Shown one piece after another: positions 42,540 to 52,012 of a stretch of DNA of 64,000 bases (the first letter of the stretch is position 1; every line of letters begins with the position of its first letter). Both the position numbers and the translations under genes were made by a program. The notes beneath the pieces were generated by a model, which did no database searches, was not told the DNA's origin, and was given only the letters and a program-made list of their open reading frames with translations. This stretch comes from Sva-07 sp963715825 (lineage in GTDB: Bacteria; Actinomycetota; Acidimicrobiia; Acidimicrobiales; Ilumatobacteraceae): assembly GCA_963715825.1 (NCBI GenBank), contig CAVQSI010000002.1:248001-312000 (forward strand), written 5' to 3'.

Positions 42540-44077
42540 CTACGAGCAGGTGGTGGCGTCGTCGGGGGCGACCAGCGTGAGCAGGTACTCGTGGGCGATG
42601 TCGCGGACGCAGTCGTCGCCGCGGTAGCCGGTGTGTTCATTGGCCTCGACGATCACGAGCCGTCCGTCCTCGAGGGCGTCGGCCATCGCTCGCGAGCTGT
42701 CGAGCGGGGTCGCCGGGTCGCCGGTCGTGCCGACCACGACAATCGGTCCCGCGCCGGCGCCGGTGATCTCGATGCGCGGATCGAGCGCCGGCGGGAAGAA
42801 GGTGCACGAGTACGACCCGGTGGTGTACGGGAAGATCCGGGGGGCCACGGCCAGGATGTCGTCGACATCGGCATCGGCCTCCTCGACGGTGGGCCGCTCC
42901 TCGTCGTCGGCGCAGTTGATCGCCTGGAACGCCTCGATCAGGTTGCCGTAGCTGCCGTCGGCGCGCCGGCCGTAGTAGGCGTCGTGGAGCGCCAACAGGC
43001 CCGCACCGTCCCCCGCTGCGGCGTCCTCGAGCGCTCGTTCGAGCGCCGGCCAGTAGCTCTCGGTGTACATCGCCTGGGCGACCGCCAGCACCGCCACGCT
43101 GCGGTTGACCGGCGCACGATCGCCGACACTCGGCAACGGCGACTCGTCGAGGCTCGTCATCAACCGGTCGAAGGCGCCCTCGGCATCGCCGCCGTTGTGG
43201 AACGGGCACTGCGGATCGGCGCTGCACTGGGCGAGGAACGTCGTGAGTGCCGACTCGAATCCGGCCCCCTGCTGCAGCGTCGATTGGAGCGGGTCCGAGT
43301 TCGGGTCAGTCGCGCCGTCGAACACGGCGGCGCGCACCGTGGTCGGGAACAGCGTCGCCCACACGCCGCCGAGTTCGCTGCCGTAGCTGAACCCGAAGTA
43401 CGAGACCTGCTCGGCACCGAGGGCTTGACGGATCGCATCGATGTCGCGTGCCGAGTTGTTCGTGCCGACGTACTGCAAGGTGTCGACGCGGTCGATACAC
43501 GCCTCGGTGTACTCGCGTGCGAGTTCCACCAGTTCTGCTCGTTCGGCGTCGTCGTCGGGCGTGATGTCCGGTGCCGAGAAGAAGCGGTCGTAGTCGGCAT
43601 CGTCGATGCAGTCGACGACACCCCCGCTGCGTCCGGTACCAGCGGGTCCCAACCGATCACGTCGAAGTTGTCCGTGATCTCCGGTCCGAACCAGCCGGTC
43701 GCGTCGACCGCCAGCGTTCCCCCCGCAGCGCCGGGGCCGCCACGGTTGGCGAGCATCGGGCCGGCCGACGGCTCGGCGGTGGCTCGGTGACGAGCGACGT
43801 ACAGATCGATCGTGTCGCCCTGCGGGTCGTCATAGTCGATTGGCACGGTAAGCGTGCCCTCGTCGACGCGCTCGGACAGCTGGGTCCATTCGATCGCGTA
43901 GTCGAGCGGTTCCGCAGGGCCAGGGGGGTCGGTGAGGGTGCTCTGCTCGGGCGTCGAGCTGGCACCGGGATCGGTGATGCCGGTGACGTCGCGGACTGCA
44001 ACGGGCGGATCGTCCGATCCGCCGGAGCAGGCGGTGAAGGCCACCGCGGTGACGACGATCAGGGTGCTGCGACGCAT
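42540..44077 (-). CDS. Alpha/beta hydrolase lipoprotein, tripeptidyl-aminopeptidase-like (frameshifted near 43,640)
   Basis: The N-terminal piece starts MRRSTLIVVTAVAFTACSGG (lipoprotein-like signal) and has the oxyanion-hole motif LANRGGPGAAGG and FDVIGWDPL. After a one-base shift it continues GTGRSGGVVDC, with nucleophile elbow FGFSYGSELGGVWA and C-terminal IVVVGTTGDPATPLDSSRAM and ANEHTGYRGDDCV (Asp and His of the triad). This is the S33/TAP-like family, about 510 residues. It is an exported peptidase or esterase; the substrate is unknown. Confidence 0.82.
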
Positions 44078-44155
44078 CGACCACAGGGTAAGCGTGATTG
44101 GGCGCTCCCAGCAGGCAGACGAAATCGAGAACTTCGGCCCATAGCGTGGGCATCC

Positions 44156-46021
44156 ATGCGGATGCCTCCCCACTCGATGATGCCCGGCGACAAGGACGCG
44201 TTGAAGGGTGTCGAGCTGCGCAAAGGCACGCTGCGCCGGGTCTGGACGTTCGCGCGGCCCTACCGGGGCACGATCATCGTCTTCCTGGTGGCCATCCTCG
44301 CGGCGGCATTGCTGGCCCTCGTGCCGGTATTCGTGATCCGGGCGATCATCGACAACGCCATCCCCGACGACAACAAGCGCCAGATCGTGATCCTCGCGTC
44401 GATCGCCGTCGCTGCGGCGCTCGGCGATGCGGTGCTGGCCATCGTGCAGCGCTGGGCGAGCGCCAAGGTCGGCGAGGGACTGATCTACGACCTGCGCAGC
44501 GCCCTGTTCGCCAAGATCCAGCGGATGCCGATCACGTTCTTCACGCGCACGCCGACCGGCTCGATCACCTCGCGGCTCAACAACGACGTCATTGGCGCCC
44601 AGACCGCCGTCACCTCCACACTCGGCAGCGTGGTCAGCAACGTAATCGTGCTGCTCACCACGCTGGCAGCGATGATCGCACTCGAGTGGCGTCTGACGCT
44701 GCTGACGCTGGTGGTGCTGCCGCTGTTCATCGTGCCGGCACGCCGAGTGGGGATGCGCCTGCAGGGGATCTCGCGCGAGCAGATGGCCTACAACGCCGCC
44801 ATGAACACCCAGATGACCGAGCGCTTCAACGTTGCCGGCGCCAGCCTCGTCAAGCTGTTCGGTTCGGGCGCCCGTGAGCAGCAGGCCTTCGAGCGCCACG
44901 CTCGGGGCGTCCGCGACACCGGTATCCAGTCGGCGCTGCTCGGACGGGTGTTCTTCGTCGCGCTCGGCCTCGTCGGCGCCATCGGCACGGCAGCGATCTA
45001 CGGCATCGGCGCGTTCATGGTGGTCGACGGCTCGATCGAGGTCGGCACACTGGTCGCCCTCGCCGCGCTCGTCACGCGGGTATACCAACCGCTCACCGGG
45101 CTCACCAACGCCCGTGTCGACCTGATGACCTCGATGGTCAGCTTCGAGCGCGTGTTCGAGGTGCTCGACGCTCCCGAGGCGATCCAGGAGCGCCCCGGTG
45201 CGATCGACCTCGTCGATGCCCGCGGTGCCGTCGAGTTCGCCGACGTGGTCTTCCGATACCCGCCCGCCGCCGATTCGGCGATCGCGTCGATGGAGCAGAA
45301 CGCCGGACTCGGCGGCGACACCGACCCCGATGTCGACGTGCTGCGTCGGTTGTCGTTGCGCATCGAGCCGGGCGAGACTGTGGCGCTGGTCGGCGCGTCC
45401 GGCGCCGGGAAGTCGACGACCATCTCGCTGCTGCCGCGCCTGTACGACGTGACCTCCGGCGCGGTCCGTATCGACGGCCACGATGTGCGCGACCTCACGC
45501 TCAGCTCGTTGCGCGCCACGATCGGTGTCGTGTCACAGGACCCGCACCTGTTCCACGAGACCATCGGCGACAACCTGCGCTACGCCGCACCCGATGCCTC
45601 CGACGACGAACTGGTCGCCGCAGCCGTCGCCGCACGCATCCACGACACGATCGCTGCGCTGCCAGACGGCTACGACACGATCGTCGGCGAGCGCGGGTAC
45701 CGCCTCAGCGGAGGTGAGAAGCAGCGGTTGGCGATCGCCCGGCTGCTCTTGAAGAACCCGGCGATCATGGTGCTCGACGAGGCCACGAGCCACCTCGACA
45801 ACGAGAACGAGGCGTTGATCCAGGCGGCGCTCGACCATGCGATGGAGCACCGCACGGCGCTGGTGATCGCCCATCGCCTGTCGACGATCCGAAGCGCCGA
45901 CCGCATCGCGTTCGTCGAGGATGGCCGGATCGCCGAGATCGGTACCCACGACGAACTGCTCGCGGCCAACGGCCGCTATGCCCACCAACTCAATGCCGGG
46001 GAGCTGGTGCTCCCCGGCTGA
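44156..46021 (+). CDS. ABC transporter, fused permease and ATPase (exporter type)
   Basis: This 621-residue half-transporter has six helices (about 35-330), then a nucleotide-binding domain with Walker A VGASGAGKSTTISLLPR, Q-loop VVSQDPHLFHETIGDN, signature LSGGEKQRLAIARLLL, Walker B IMVLDEATSHLD and H-loop IAHRLSTI. A short insert (SAIASMEQNAGLGGDTDPDV) precedes the Walker A strand. It works as a homodimer, probably exporting a lipid or small molecule; the substrate cannot be read from the sequence. It starts at ATG 44156 and is divergent from the hydrolase. Confidence 0.93.
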   Translation: MRMPPHSMMPGDKDALKGVELRKGTLRRVWTFARPYRGTIIVFLVAILAAALLALVPVFVIRAIIDNAIPDDNKRQIVILASIAVAAALGDAVLAIVQRWASAKVGEGLIYDLRSALFAKIQRMPITFFTRTPTGSITSRLNNDVIGAQTAVTSTLGSVVSNVIVLLTTLAAMIALEWRLTLLTLVVLPLFIVPARRVGMRLQGISREQMAYNAAMNTQMTERFNVAGASLVKLFGSGAREQQAFERHARGVRDTGIQSALLGRVFFVALGLVGAIGTAAIYGIGAFMVVDGSIEVGTLVALAALVTRVYQPLTGLTNARVDLMTSMVSFERVFEVLDAPEAIQERPGAIDLVDARGAVEFADVVFRYPPAADSAIASMEQNAGLGGDTDPDVDVLRRLSLRIEPGETVALVGASGAGKSTTISLLPRLYDVTSGAVRIDGHDVRDLTLSSLRATIGVVSQDPHLFHETIGDNLRYAAPDASDDELVAAAVAARIHDTIAALPDGYDTIVGERGYRLSGGEKQRLAIARLLLKNPAIMVLDEATSHLDNENEALIQAALDHAMEHRTALVIAHRLSTIRSADRIAFVEDGRIAEIGTHDELLAANGRYAHQLNAGELVLPG

Positions 46022-46025
46022 CTCG

Positions 46026-47783
46026 TCACTGTACTTCCCACGTGTTCACGGCGTTCCCGCCGTTCTGGTTGACCTGGACGATCGCAATCGACCGCTCCGG
46101 TCCCGACGCGTTCGTCGACTCGATGCGCAACTTGTGTTGCACCTCGAGCTTCTCGAACCCGATGGGAATCGGAGCCGTTCTGGGGTCGACCACGTCGATT
46201 TCAGCGGCGAGGATGCCACCGCGAATTCCGACTTCATAGCCATTGGGGTTGTCGACCAGGACGCGCCCCTGCGGCGCCGAGATGTAGCCGGGAATCTCGA
46301 CCGTCGCCACCCCCGGGCCTCCGAGCTGGAGGTCGAGGACCGGTTCGATCACAGGCGGCACGGGTGCCGGCAGGGCAGGGAGCGGCGGGTTCGACAGCTC
46401 TGGCACCACCGAGACGCTCGCCGGAGACACAGGTGAGTAGCCGACCACATTGCTCGCGACCACGGTGAAGGTATGAGGCGTCGCCGGCTCGAGCGAGCCG
46501 ATGTCACAAACCGGCCCGGCCGGCCCGATGGTCGCCATGTCGACGGTGCACGTCGCACCGCCAGGCGACGCCGTCACCGTGTAGGAGGACACCGCCACAC
46601 CACCGGCAGGCGGCGCTGGCCACGAAACCCGGACGACACCTGGGCCTGCTGTCACGGTCGGCCGCGGTGGCGCCGCCGGGGCGGTGGCTGGAACGCCGGC
46701 AGAGGCGCCCGGGGTGAGCCCCGACGGAACGTAGCCCAGAGCGGTGGCCGGGACGTCGTCCGATCCGACGAGCGACAGCGGGACCTCGAGGTCAGATGTC
46801 GAGAACGGGACGCCCCCGGGCGCTCCGTTCACGGTCATGATCGAGACGTCGGCTGACGGGAGGCCACCGAGGTCGGTGTCCTCGACGTACCGCTTGTTGA
46901 ATTGCAACGACAGCGTGGCGTCGTTCGCCACGGTGACACGACCTTGTGCGCCGAGCACCCAGGTGGCCCCCAGACCGGTCATGTTGTGGGTACCGGGAAC
47001 GTTCTCGGCGTAGAAGATCGCCTCCTGGTCGGTCGTGCACCCCGGTGTTGCGCCACCGCCGACGACGACAGATGCACCGCCCTGGACCCGGACGTCGTTC
47101 TCGAAGTAGTAGATGCCAGATGTGAAGAAGGTCGGCCCGTTCAGCACGACAGGGTCGGGGTACGTACCCGGGAAGTACACCGTGCACGTCGGGAAGCCCG
47201 CCGGCATCTGGGTGCCGCTCGGCGAACGAAGATTGAGTCCGTGCACCGGCAGGTTGGGCAACCAGATCATGTCGGTCTGAGAGGTCGCGGTCACCTCGGC
47301 GAGCCAGTCCGTCGGTGCAGCTCTGGTGGGAACGGGATCGGGGACACCCTGCAGCATGCTCGGCGGAACCGCCCCGACGCGCACCGTGACCGCTCCCTGA
47401 CGAAGCTCCTCGTCGTTGCGAGCGGTGGCGAAACCGATCGAGTAGCACGTCGTGGTGACGTCGACGTCGAAGTCGGGTGGCGACGCAAGCGTCACTCGGG
47501 TGTTCTCACCGGCCTCCTTGCACTCCTCGTACAACGAGATCGGATCGGCAAGTGCGATCCGAAGACCTGCACGTACTGCTTCGGTACGTTGCGTCTTTTC
47601 GCTCAACGCCGTGTTGTGACGCATGACGGAGACCGTGTAATTCAGCATCGGGATCACGATCAATGCCCCGATCACCATCAGCACCAGCACCAGCACCAGC
47701 GCTGACCCAGCGTCGCGAACACGATGCGGTCGCGTTTCGACCGGATCGGGCCCTCCGTTCGAGGGTCCTACGAGTACGCTCAT
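46026..47783 (-). CDS. PilX-like minor pilus protein with a fibronectin type III domain
   Basis: This 585-residue protein has an N-terminal helix AGSALVLVLVLMVIGALIVI without the Glu+5 motif, as in PilX/GspK-type proteins. A large extracellular part follows with a Cys-containing beta region, an FN3 domain (about 375-465: VRVSWPAPPAGGVAVSSYTV, HTFTVVASNVVGYSPVS), a Pro-rich spacer and a final beta domain ending VNTWEVQ. It overlaps the next minor pilin by 4 bp. Probably a low-abundance tip or fibre component. Confidence 0.65.
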   Translation of the reverse strand: MSVLVGPSNGGPDPVETRPHRVRDAGSALVLVLVLMVIGALIVIPMLNYTVSVMRHNTALSEKTQRTEAVRAGLRIALADPISLYEECKEAGENTRVTLASPPDFDVDVTTTCYSIGFATARNDEELRQGAVTVRVGAVPPSMLQGVPDPVPTRAAPTDWLAEVTATSQTDMIWLPNLPVHGLNLRSPSGTQMPAGFPTCTVYFPGTYPDPVVLNGPTFFTSGIYYFENDVRVQGGASVVVGGGATPGCTTDQEAIFYAENVPGTHNMTGLGATWVLGAQGRVTVANDATLSLQFNKRYVEDTDLGGLPSADVSIMTVNGAPGGVPFSTSDLEVPLSLVGSDDVPATALGYVPSGLTPGASAGVPATAPAAPPRPTVTAGPGVVRVSWPAPPAGGVAVSSYTVTASPGGATCTVDMATIGPAGPVCDIGSLEPATPHTFTVVASNVVGYSPVSPASVSVVPELSNPPLPALPAPVPPVIEPVLDLQLGGPGVATVEIPGYISAPQGRVLVDNPNGYEVGIRGGILAAEIDVVDPRTAPIPIGFEKLEVQHKLRIESTNASGPERSIAIVQVNQNGGNAVNTWEVQ

Positions 47784-50218
47784 TGGTTCACCGTCAGCGT
47801 GCAGGAGACTGCCTCGTTGGCGGCAACCCGGACCTTGATGCCCTTCCAGGCACCGCCACCCTCCACGTCGACCACCTGAACCGAACGGTTCTGGTTACCC
47901 GCCTTGCACGACCATGCGCCAGGCGTGTACGCCGAGAGCTCGGAGTAGTTCTGCGGCTTGATCACCACGTCGACGAACTGCCCATTCGGGATCTGGAAGT
48001 CGAAGGTGCCCGTGGTGTACTGCCGGCTCGTGGTCACCACCGTCGGCTCCAGAGCGATCGGAGCGCCGAACGAATCGGTGACGGTGCTGTTCTGGTAGCG
48101 GAAGGCGTCGGGAGCGGGAGTGGTGCCCCCGACCTTCGTCTGCAACGTCAAGGTGCCGCCGCACTCACCGAGCGCGATCTGCTCCATGGCCGGCTGCAGC
48201 TTCGCCCAGTCGACGTCGACGTACATGTCGGCGATCTCGGCGTTGGTGTACACGCCGCCTTCGATGATCGCCGGTGTCCCGGTGTCGTTGCCGGCGATAA
48301 GGCGGGCGAGGATCTGGTCACTTCGCACTCCCACCGTCACCGGCGGCTCGAAGCCGGTGTAAGGCGGCGAGTTGTAGACCTTGGTCGAGCGGTAGTGGCT
48401 CGACGAGCCGGGTCGCGAGCCGGTCCAGGCCTCCCAATCCGGGCCGTCGCTCCACGTCTTGGAGACCACCCGGTAGTCAGGGTTGGAAGCGTTGGCGTTG
48501 TACTCGACGGTGCTGACCGGAGTGCTCCCGGTCCTCGTTTCGGAGAGACCGTCGTTGTTGTCGTCTGCCGGTGTGGTGTTGATCCCCTCGTACTGGGCGG
48601 GGGTGATGTTCGTCCATCCCCGGTCACGCTTCCTGTTGTCTCCATTGGTGGGCGCAGCGTTGTACGTGGGCATGTCGACCCACTTCCACGACCAACCCGT
48701 CGAGGCGTTCCTCACCTGAAAGCGGGCCTGGTAGGCCCAGGTGTCTCGAACGTGACTGTACGAACCGCGCTCCCATTGATCGCGGAACCCGGCGCCCGGG
48801 TTGCTGACCCAGTCCTGGGTGTCCTTGATGTTCGGTCCGACTGCGACGCCGACGAAGCGGCTGCTCTGACGGAACCTGTTGGCGATGAAGTCCGCCCGAT
48901 TGAATCCGACCTGCGTGTAGGCGGCGCCGGTCGACTCGGCCCACGGCGCACCGGGCGCCGGCGGCTGCGCCGGGAGCACCCCCGGGCTTGCCCGGAACGG
49001 TCCCCGATTGTCGGTCCGATCCAGGCGATCGAAGGTGGGGACACCATCGGTGAAGAACACGACGGTCTCGGGTATCTGCGAGGCAACGGATCCGTCCGGC
49101 TTGTAGAAGGTGCGGAACAGTGCATCTTCCCAGTTCGTGCCGCCGTTGCTCCGCAGCTGCGGCACGGCTGCGAGCAGTGCGTCGACGTCAGCCTGGTTGG
49201 TCATGTCGAAGTAGCGCTGCCACTCGGTGCTGCCGAGGATGCTCGACATCGAGTCGAAGCGCACGATCTGCAGCTGCACCGGGGTGCCGGCGAGCTTCTC
49301 GATGAACGTCCTCACGCTGTTCTGAACCTGAACAATGGCGCTGCTGCCGACCGATCCGGACTCGTCGACGATGAGCGTCATGGGGCCGCCACACCGGCTC
49401 CTGGCCTCGGTGAACGACGGCGTGCCTTGCAGGCTGTCCGCGTCGATCGTCTGGCGTACTGTGCCGCCAGCGGTGATGCTGATCTGATTGAGACCACCGC
49501 CGGCTCCAGCAGCATCACCGCCGCCGTTGATCGACACGATCACTCGGTTTGCATCTTTGCGCTCGGAGCGGGCTGGGCCGATTGGAGTTGGATCGCCCTC
49601 ACTGGAGATCGCGTCGGCCGGGAGCGGCTCGCTGATGATGATGACCCATGTGGGGCGGGTGCACGGCACCGGGTCCACCAGAGCGGTGCACGCCTCACCA
49701 TTGGCGACGCCGGGAACGAAAGTCTCGCCACCCGGGGGCCCCGGAAGGTCGCGGAGCACGACACGTGACGAACACGCCCACGCGCTTCCGTCTGTCGACC
49801 CGCACTCGATGCGCGACACCTCGTAGCTGTCGCCATCGGCCGCAGGTGCGAAGTGGTACGACACCTTGGTCGACGTGATGGTTCCGTCGGCGTTCTCGAT
49901 GTCCCATTCCAGCTGAAGGACGTTGGATCCAGTGCTGAGATCGATCCCGTCGCACACCGTCGCGCCGCAGGGAGTGGCCTGCGGGCTGGTGTCGACGATG
50001 TTGGCAGACGCGAGGTCTGGCGGAATGAACATGCTGATCGCCTGTTCGGCTACTGCGACGTTGAGCCGACCTGTGGTGTTGTCCTGTTGACGGAGCGTGA
50101 CGATGATCGCACTCGACAAGACTGCCGTCAGCAGTCCGAGCATCGAGATCGAAACCACCAGCTCGACTAGCGTCATGCCCTTATCGCCGGTTCGCGACGA
50201 CTGCTTGATGTCAGACAT
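47780..50218 (-). CDS. Modular minor pilin with a von Willebrand factor A domain
   Basis: This 812-residue protein has the class III signal TGDKG, then MTLVELVVSISMLGLLTAVL with Glu at +5, followed by a pilin-like domain to about 270. A vWA domain then starts with TLIVDESGSVGSSAIVQ. The metal-ion-dependent adhesion site is complete: DxSxS at about 282, Thr in SNGGTNWEDAL at about 360 and Asp in VVFFTDGVPTFD at about 389. The C-terminal 120 residues are beta-rich with Cys. This design suggests a tip adhesin mounted on the type IV pilus. Start and stop overlap neighbours. Confidence 0.85.
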   Translation of the reverse strand: MSDIKQSSRTGDKGMTLVELVVSISMLGLLTAVLSSAIIVTLRQQDNTTGRLNVAVAEQAISMFIPPDLASANIVDTSPQATPCGATVCDGIDLSTGSNVLQLEWDIENADGTITSTKVSYHFAPAADGDSYEVSRIECGSTDGSAWACSSRVVLRDLPGPPGGETFVPGVANGEACTALVDPVPCTRPTWVIIISEPLPADAISSEGDPTPIGPARSERKDANRVIVSINGGGDAAGAGGGLNQISITAGGTVRQTIDADSLQGTPSFTEARSRCGGPMTLIVDESGSVGSSAIVQVQNSVRTFIEKLAGTPVQLQIVRFDSMSSILGSTEWQRYFDMTNQADVDALLAAVPQLRSNGGTNWEDALFRTFYKPDGSVASQIPETVVFFTDGVPTFDRLDRTDNRGPFRASPGVLPAQPPAPGAPWAESTGAAYTQVGFNRADFIANRFRQSSRFVGVAVGPNIKDTQDWVSNPGAGFRDQWERGSYSHVRDTWAYQARFQVRNASTGWSWKWVDMPTYNAAPTNGDNRKRDRGWTNITPAQYEGINTTPADDNNDGLSETRTGSTPVSTVEYNANASNPDYRVVSKTWSDGPDWEAWTGSRPGSSSHYRSTKVYNSPPYTGFEPPVTVGVRSDQILARLIAGNDTGTPAIIEGGVYTNAEIADMYVDVDWAKLQPAMEQIALGECGGTLTLQTKVGGTTPAPDAFRYQNSTVTDSFGAPIALEPTVVTTSRQYTTGTFDFQIPNGQFVDVVIKPQNYSELSAYTPGAWSCKAGNQNRSVQVVDVEGGGAWKGIKVRVAANEAVSCTLTVNQ

Positions 50219-50708
50219 CTGACTTCACCACCTCAATCTCCCGACTGATCTTTCCGTCGGGGCTCGTAATTCGAATGATGACCCGCTGAACCAGCAGGTC
50301 GGTTGTAGCGGGTCCGTCACACGCCGGCGTCGTCGCCGACCCGGTGACCCACTGTCCGTTGATCGTCGCGTCGGGTCCTGGGACGTAGTACTGCTGGATG
50401 ACGGACGCGCTGCTCGGCGGCCACTCCTCCGTCTGTACCGCAGCCTGTGCGTAGATGGTGTAATCACATCGCTTCGGAGCTCGGACAATCCGGTCGACGG
50501 CATTGACAACGGCCGTTTCCACCTGCGCAGCGGTACGAGCCTGCGACGACGCCTTCACCCCGGTCCAGACCGAACTCATGACTGCGATGCCGACGGTTCC
50601 CATCAAGACGATCGCGACGACGATCTCGACGATCGAGAACCCGCTATCGCGACGAAGGTCGGTCGGATTCGCCTGTTCTTGTTCTGTCGCTTCGTTGTGA
50701 TGGTCCAT
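50211..50708 (-). CDS. PilV-like minor pilin
   Basis: This 165-residue prepilin has leader ending LRRDSG, then FSIVEIVVAIVLMGTVGIAV, with Glu at +5. The rest has one likely disulfide (APKRCDYT and TPACDGP) and ends with RVIIRITSPDGKISREIEVV. The ATG at 50706-50708 gives a leader of about 23 residues. It is the first gene of a three-gene minor pilin operon. Confidence 0.8.
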   Translation of the reverse strand: MDHHNEATEQEQANPTDLRRDSGFSIVEIVVAIVLMGTVGIAVMSSVWTGVKASSQARTAAQVETAVVNAVDRIVRAPKRCDYTIYAQAAVQTEEWPPSSASVIQQYYVPGPDATINGQWVTGSATTPACDGPATTDLLVQRVIIRITSPDGKISREIEVVKSDV

Positions 50709-50872
50709 GCGCCTTCTCATCGGTCATCGGTTTCGGTGTCTTGAGAACCCAGTCCTCCCGAAGCCACTCAGAACGGTAGGTCCGCCGCTGTCAGCGGTGG
50801 CCGTGCCGCGCGTCAGAGGCCTGCAAAGTCAAGGAATCTTGAGACGACGCGACCGAATGAAAGAATCGATCA

Positions 50873-52012
50873 ATGATCGAGGCTGCAGTTCGCGCCGCCG
50901 CAGTGCCGCCGTTCCATGCGATGGCGATGAGTCGGGAGGCGGCACTCCTCGAGGCGTCGGGGCGTCGGGTCCTGCACCTCGAGGTCGGTCAGCCGTCGAC
51001 GCCGTTGCCCTGGCTCGCCCGCGACGCAGTGCGTGCGCACCTCGACGAGCCGCTCGGCTACACCAACGCCGCGGGATTGCACTCGCTGCGGCGACGACTC
51101 GCCGAACGCTACGACGGCGTCGACGCCGAGCGGATCCTCGTGGTCGCCGGAGCATCGGCCGGGTTCACGCTCGGCTTCCTGACCCTGTTCGAACCCGGTG
51201 CCCGCGTCGGGATCTTGGAGCCCGGCTACCCGTGCTACCGCAATGCGCTGCTGGCGCTCGACATGGAACCGGTTCCGATCCCGGTGGGTCCGGCGAGCCG
51301 CTGGGCGCCGACACCGACCGACCTCGACGCCGCGGGCCACCTCGACGGGCTCGTGCTCGCGTCGCCGTCGAATCCGACCGGCACGGTGCTGCGCACGGGT
51401 GCGCTCGCCGAGATCACCGCCGCCTGCCGGGTTCGTGGCATCGCCGTGATCGCCGACGAGATCTACCACGGCATCGTCGACGGGCCACCGGCCGCCCGGG
51501 TGCTCGACCATCATCCCGACGCCTTCGTGGTCAACAGCTTCTCGAAGTACTGGTCGATGACAGGCTGGCGGGTCGGTTGGGTGGTCGTGCCGGACTCGTT
51601 GGTCGACACCGTCGAGCGCCTGCAGCAGAACCTGTACATCTGTGCGCCGCACGTCTCGCAGGTGGCGGCCCTCGCTGCGCTCGATGCGTCCGACGAACTC
51701 GACGGGCACGTGGCGCGGTATCGGCACAACCGGTCGATCGTCATCGACGGCCTCGCCGCGGCGGGGATCACCGACATCGCGCCCGCCGACGGCGCGTTCT
51801 ACGTGTACGCCCACGTCCCGCACCTCACCACCGGGCTCGGGATCGACTCGTTGGCGTTGACGGCGCGCTGGCTCCACGAACTCGGCGTGGCTGCCACCTC
51901 CGGCGTCGACTTCGACCTCGCACGCGGCCACGAGTACGTCCGCTTCTCCTACGCCGGCGCCAGCGCCGACATGGCCGAGGCGTGCGAGCTGCTCGCCGGG
52001 TGGACGCCGTGA
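50873..52012 (+). CDS. Pyridoxal phosphate-dependent aminotransferase, class I/II
   Basis: This 379-residue fold-type I enzyme has the N-terminal HLEVGQPSTPLP, the Asn/Asp pair in LASPSNPTGTVLR and IADEIYHGI, and the Schiff-base Lys in NSFSKYWSMTGWRVGW. The C-terminal Arg lies in YVRFSYAG. Substrate specificity (aspartate, alanine or aromatic type) cannot be fixed. Its stop overlaps the CoA transferase start by 4 bp, suggesting a joint catabolic or biosynthetic step. Confidence 0.9.
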   Translation: MIEAAVRAAAVPPFHAMAMSREAALLEASGRRVLHLEVGQPSTPLPWLARDAVRAHLDEPLGYTNAAGLHSLRRRLAERYDGVDAERILVVAGASAGFTLGFLTLFEPGARVGILEPGYPCYRNALLALDMEPVPIPVGPASRWAPTPTDLDAAGHLDGLVLASPSNPTGTVLRTGALAEITAACRVRGIAVIADEIYHGIVDGPPAARVLDHHPDAFVVNSFSKYWSMTGWRVGWVVVPDSLVDTVERLQQNLYICAPHVSQVAALAALDASDELDGHVARYRHNRSIVIDGLAAAGITDIAPADGAFYVYAHVPHLTTGLGIDSLALTARWLHELGVAATSGVDFDLARGHEYVRFSYAGASADMAEACELLAGWTP

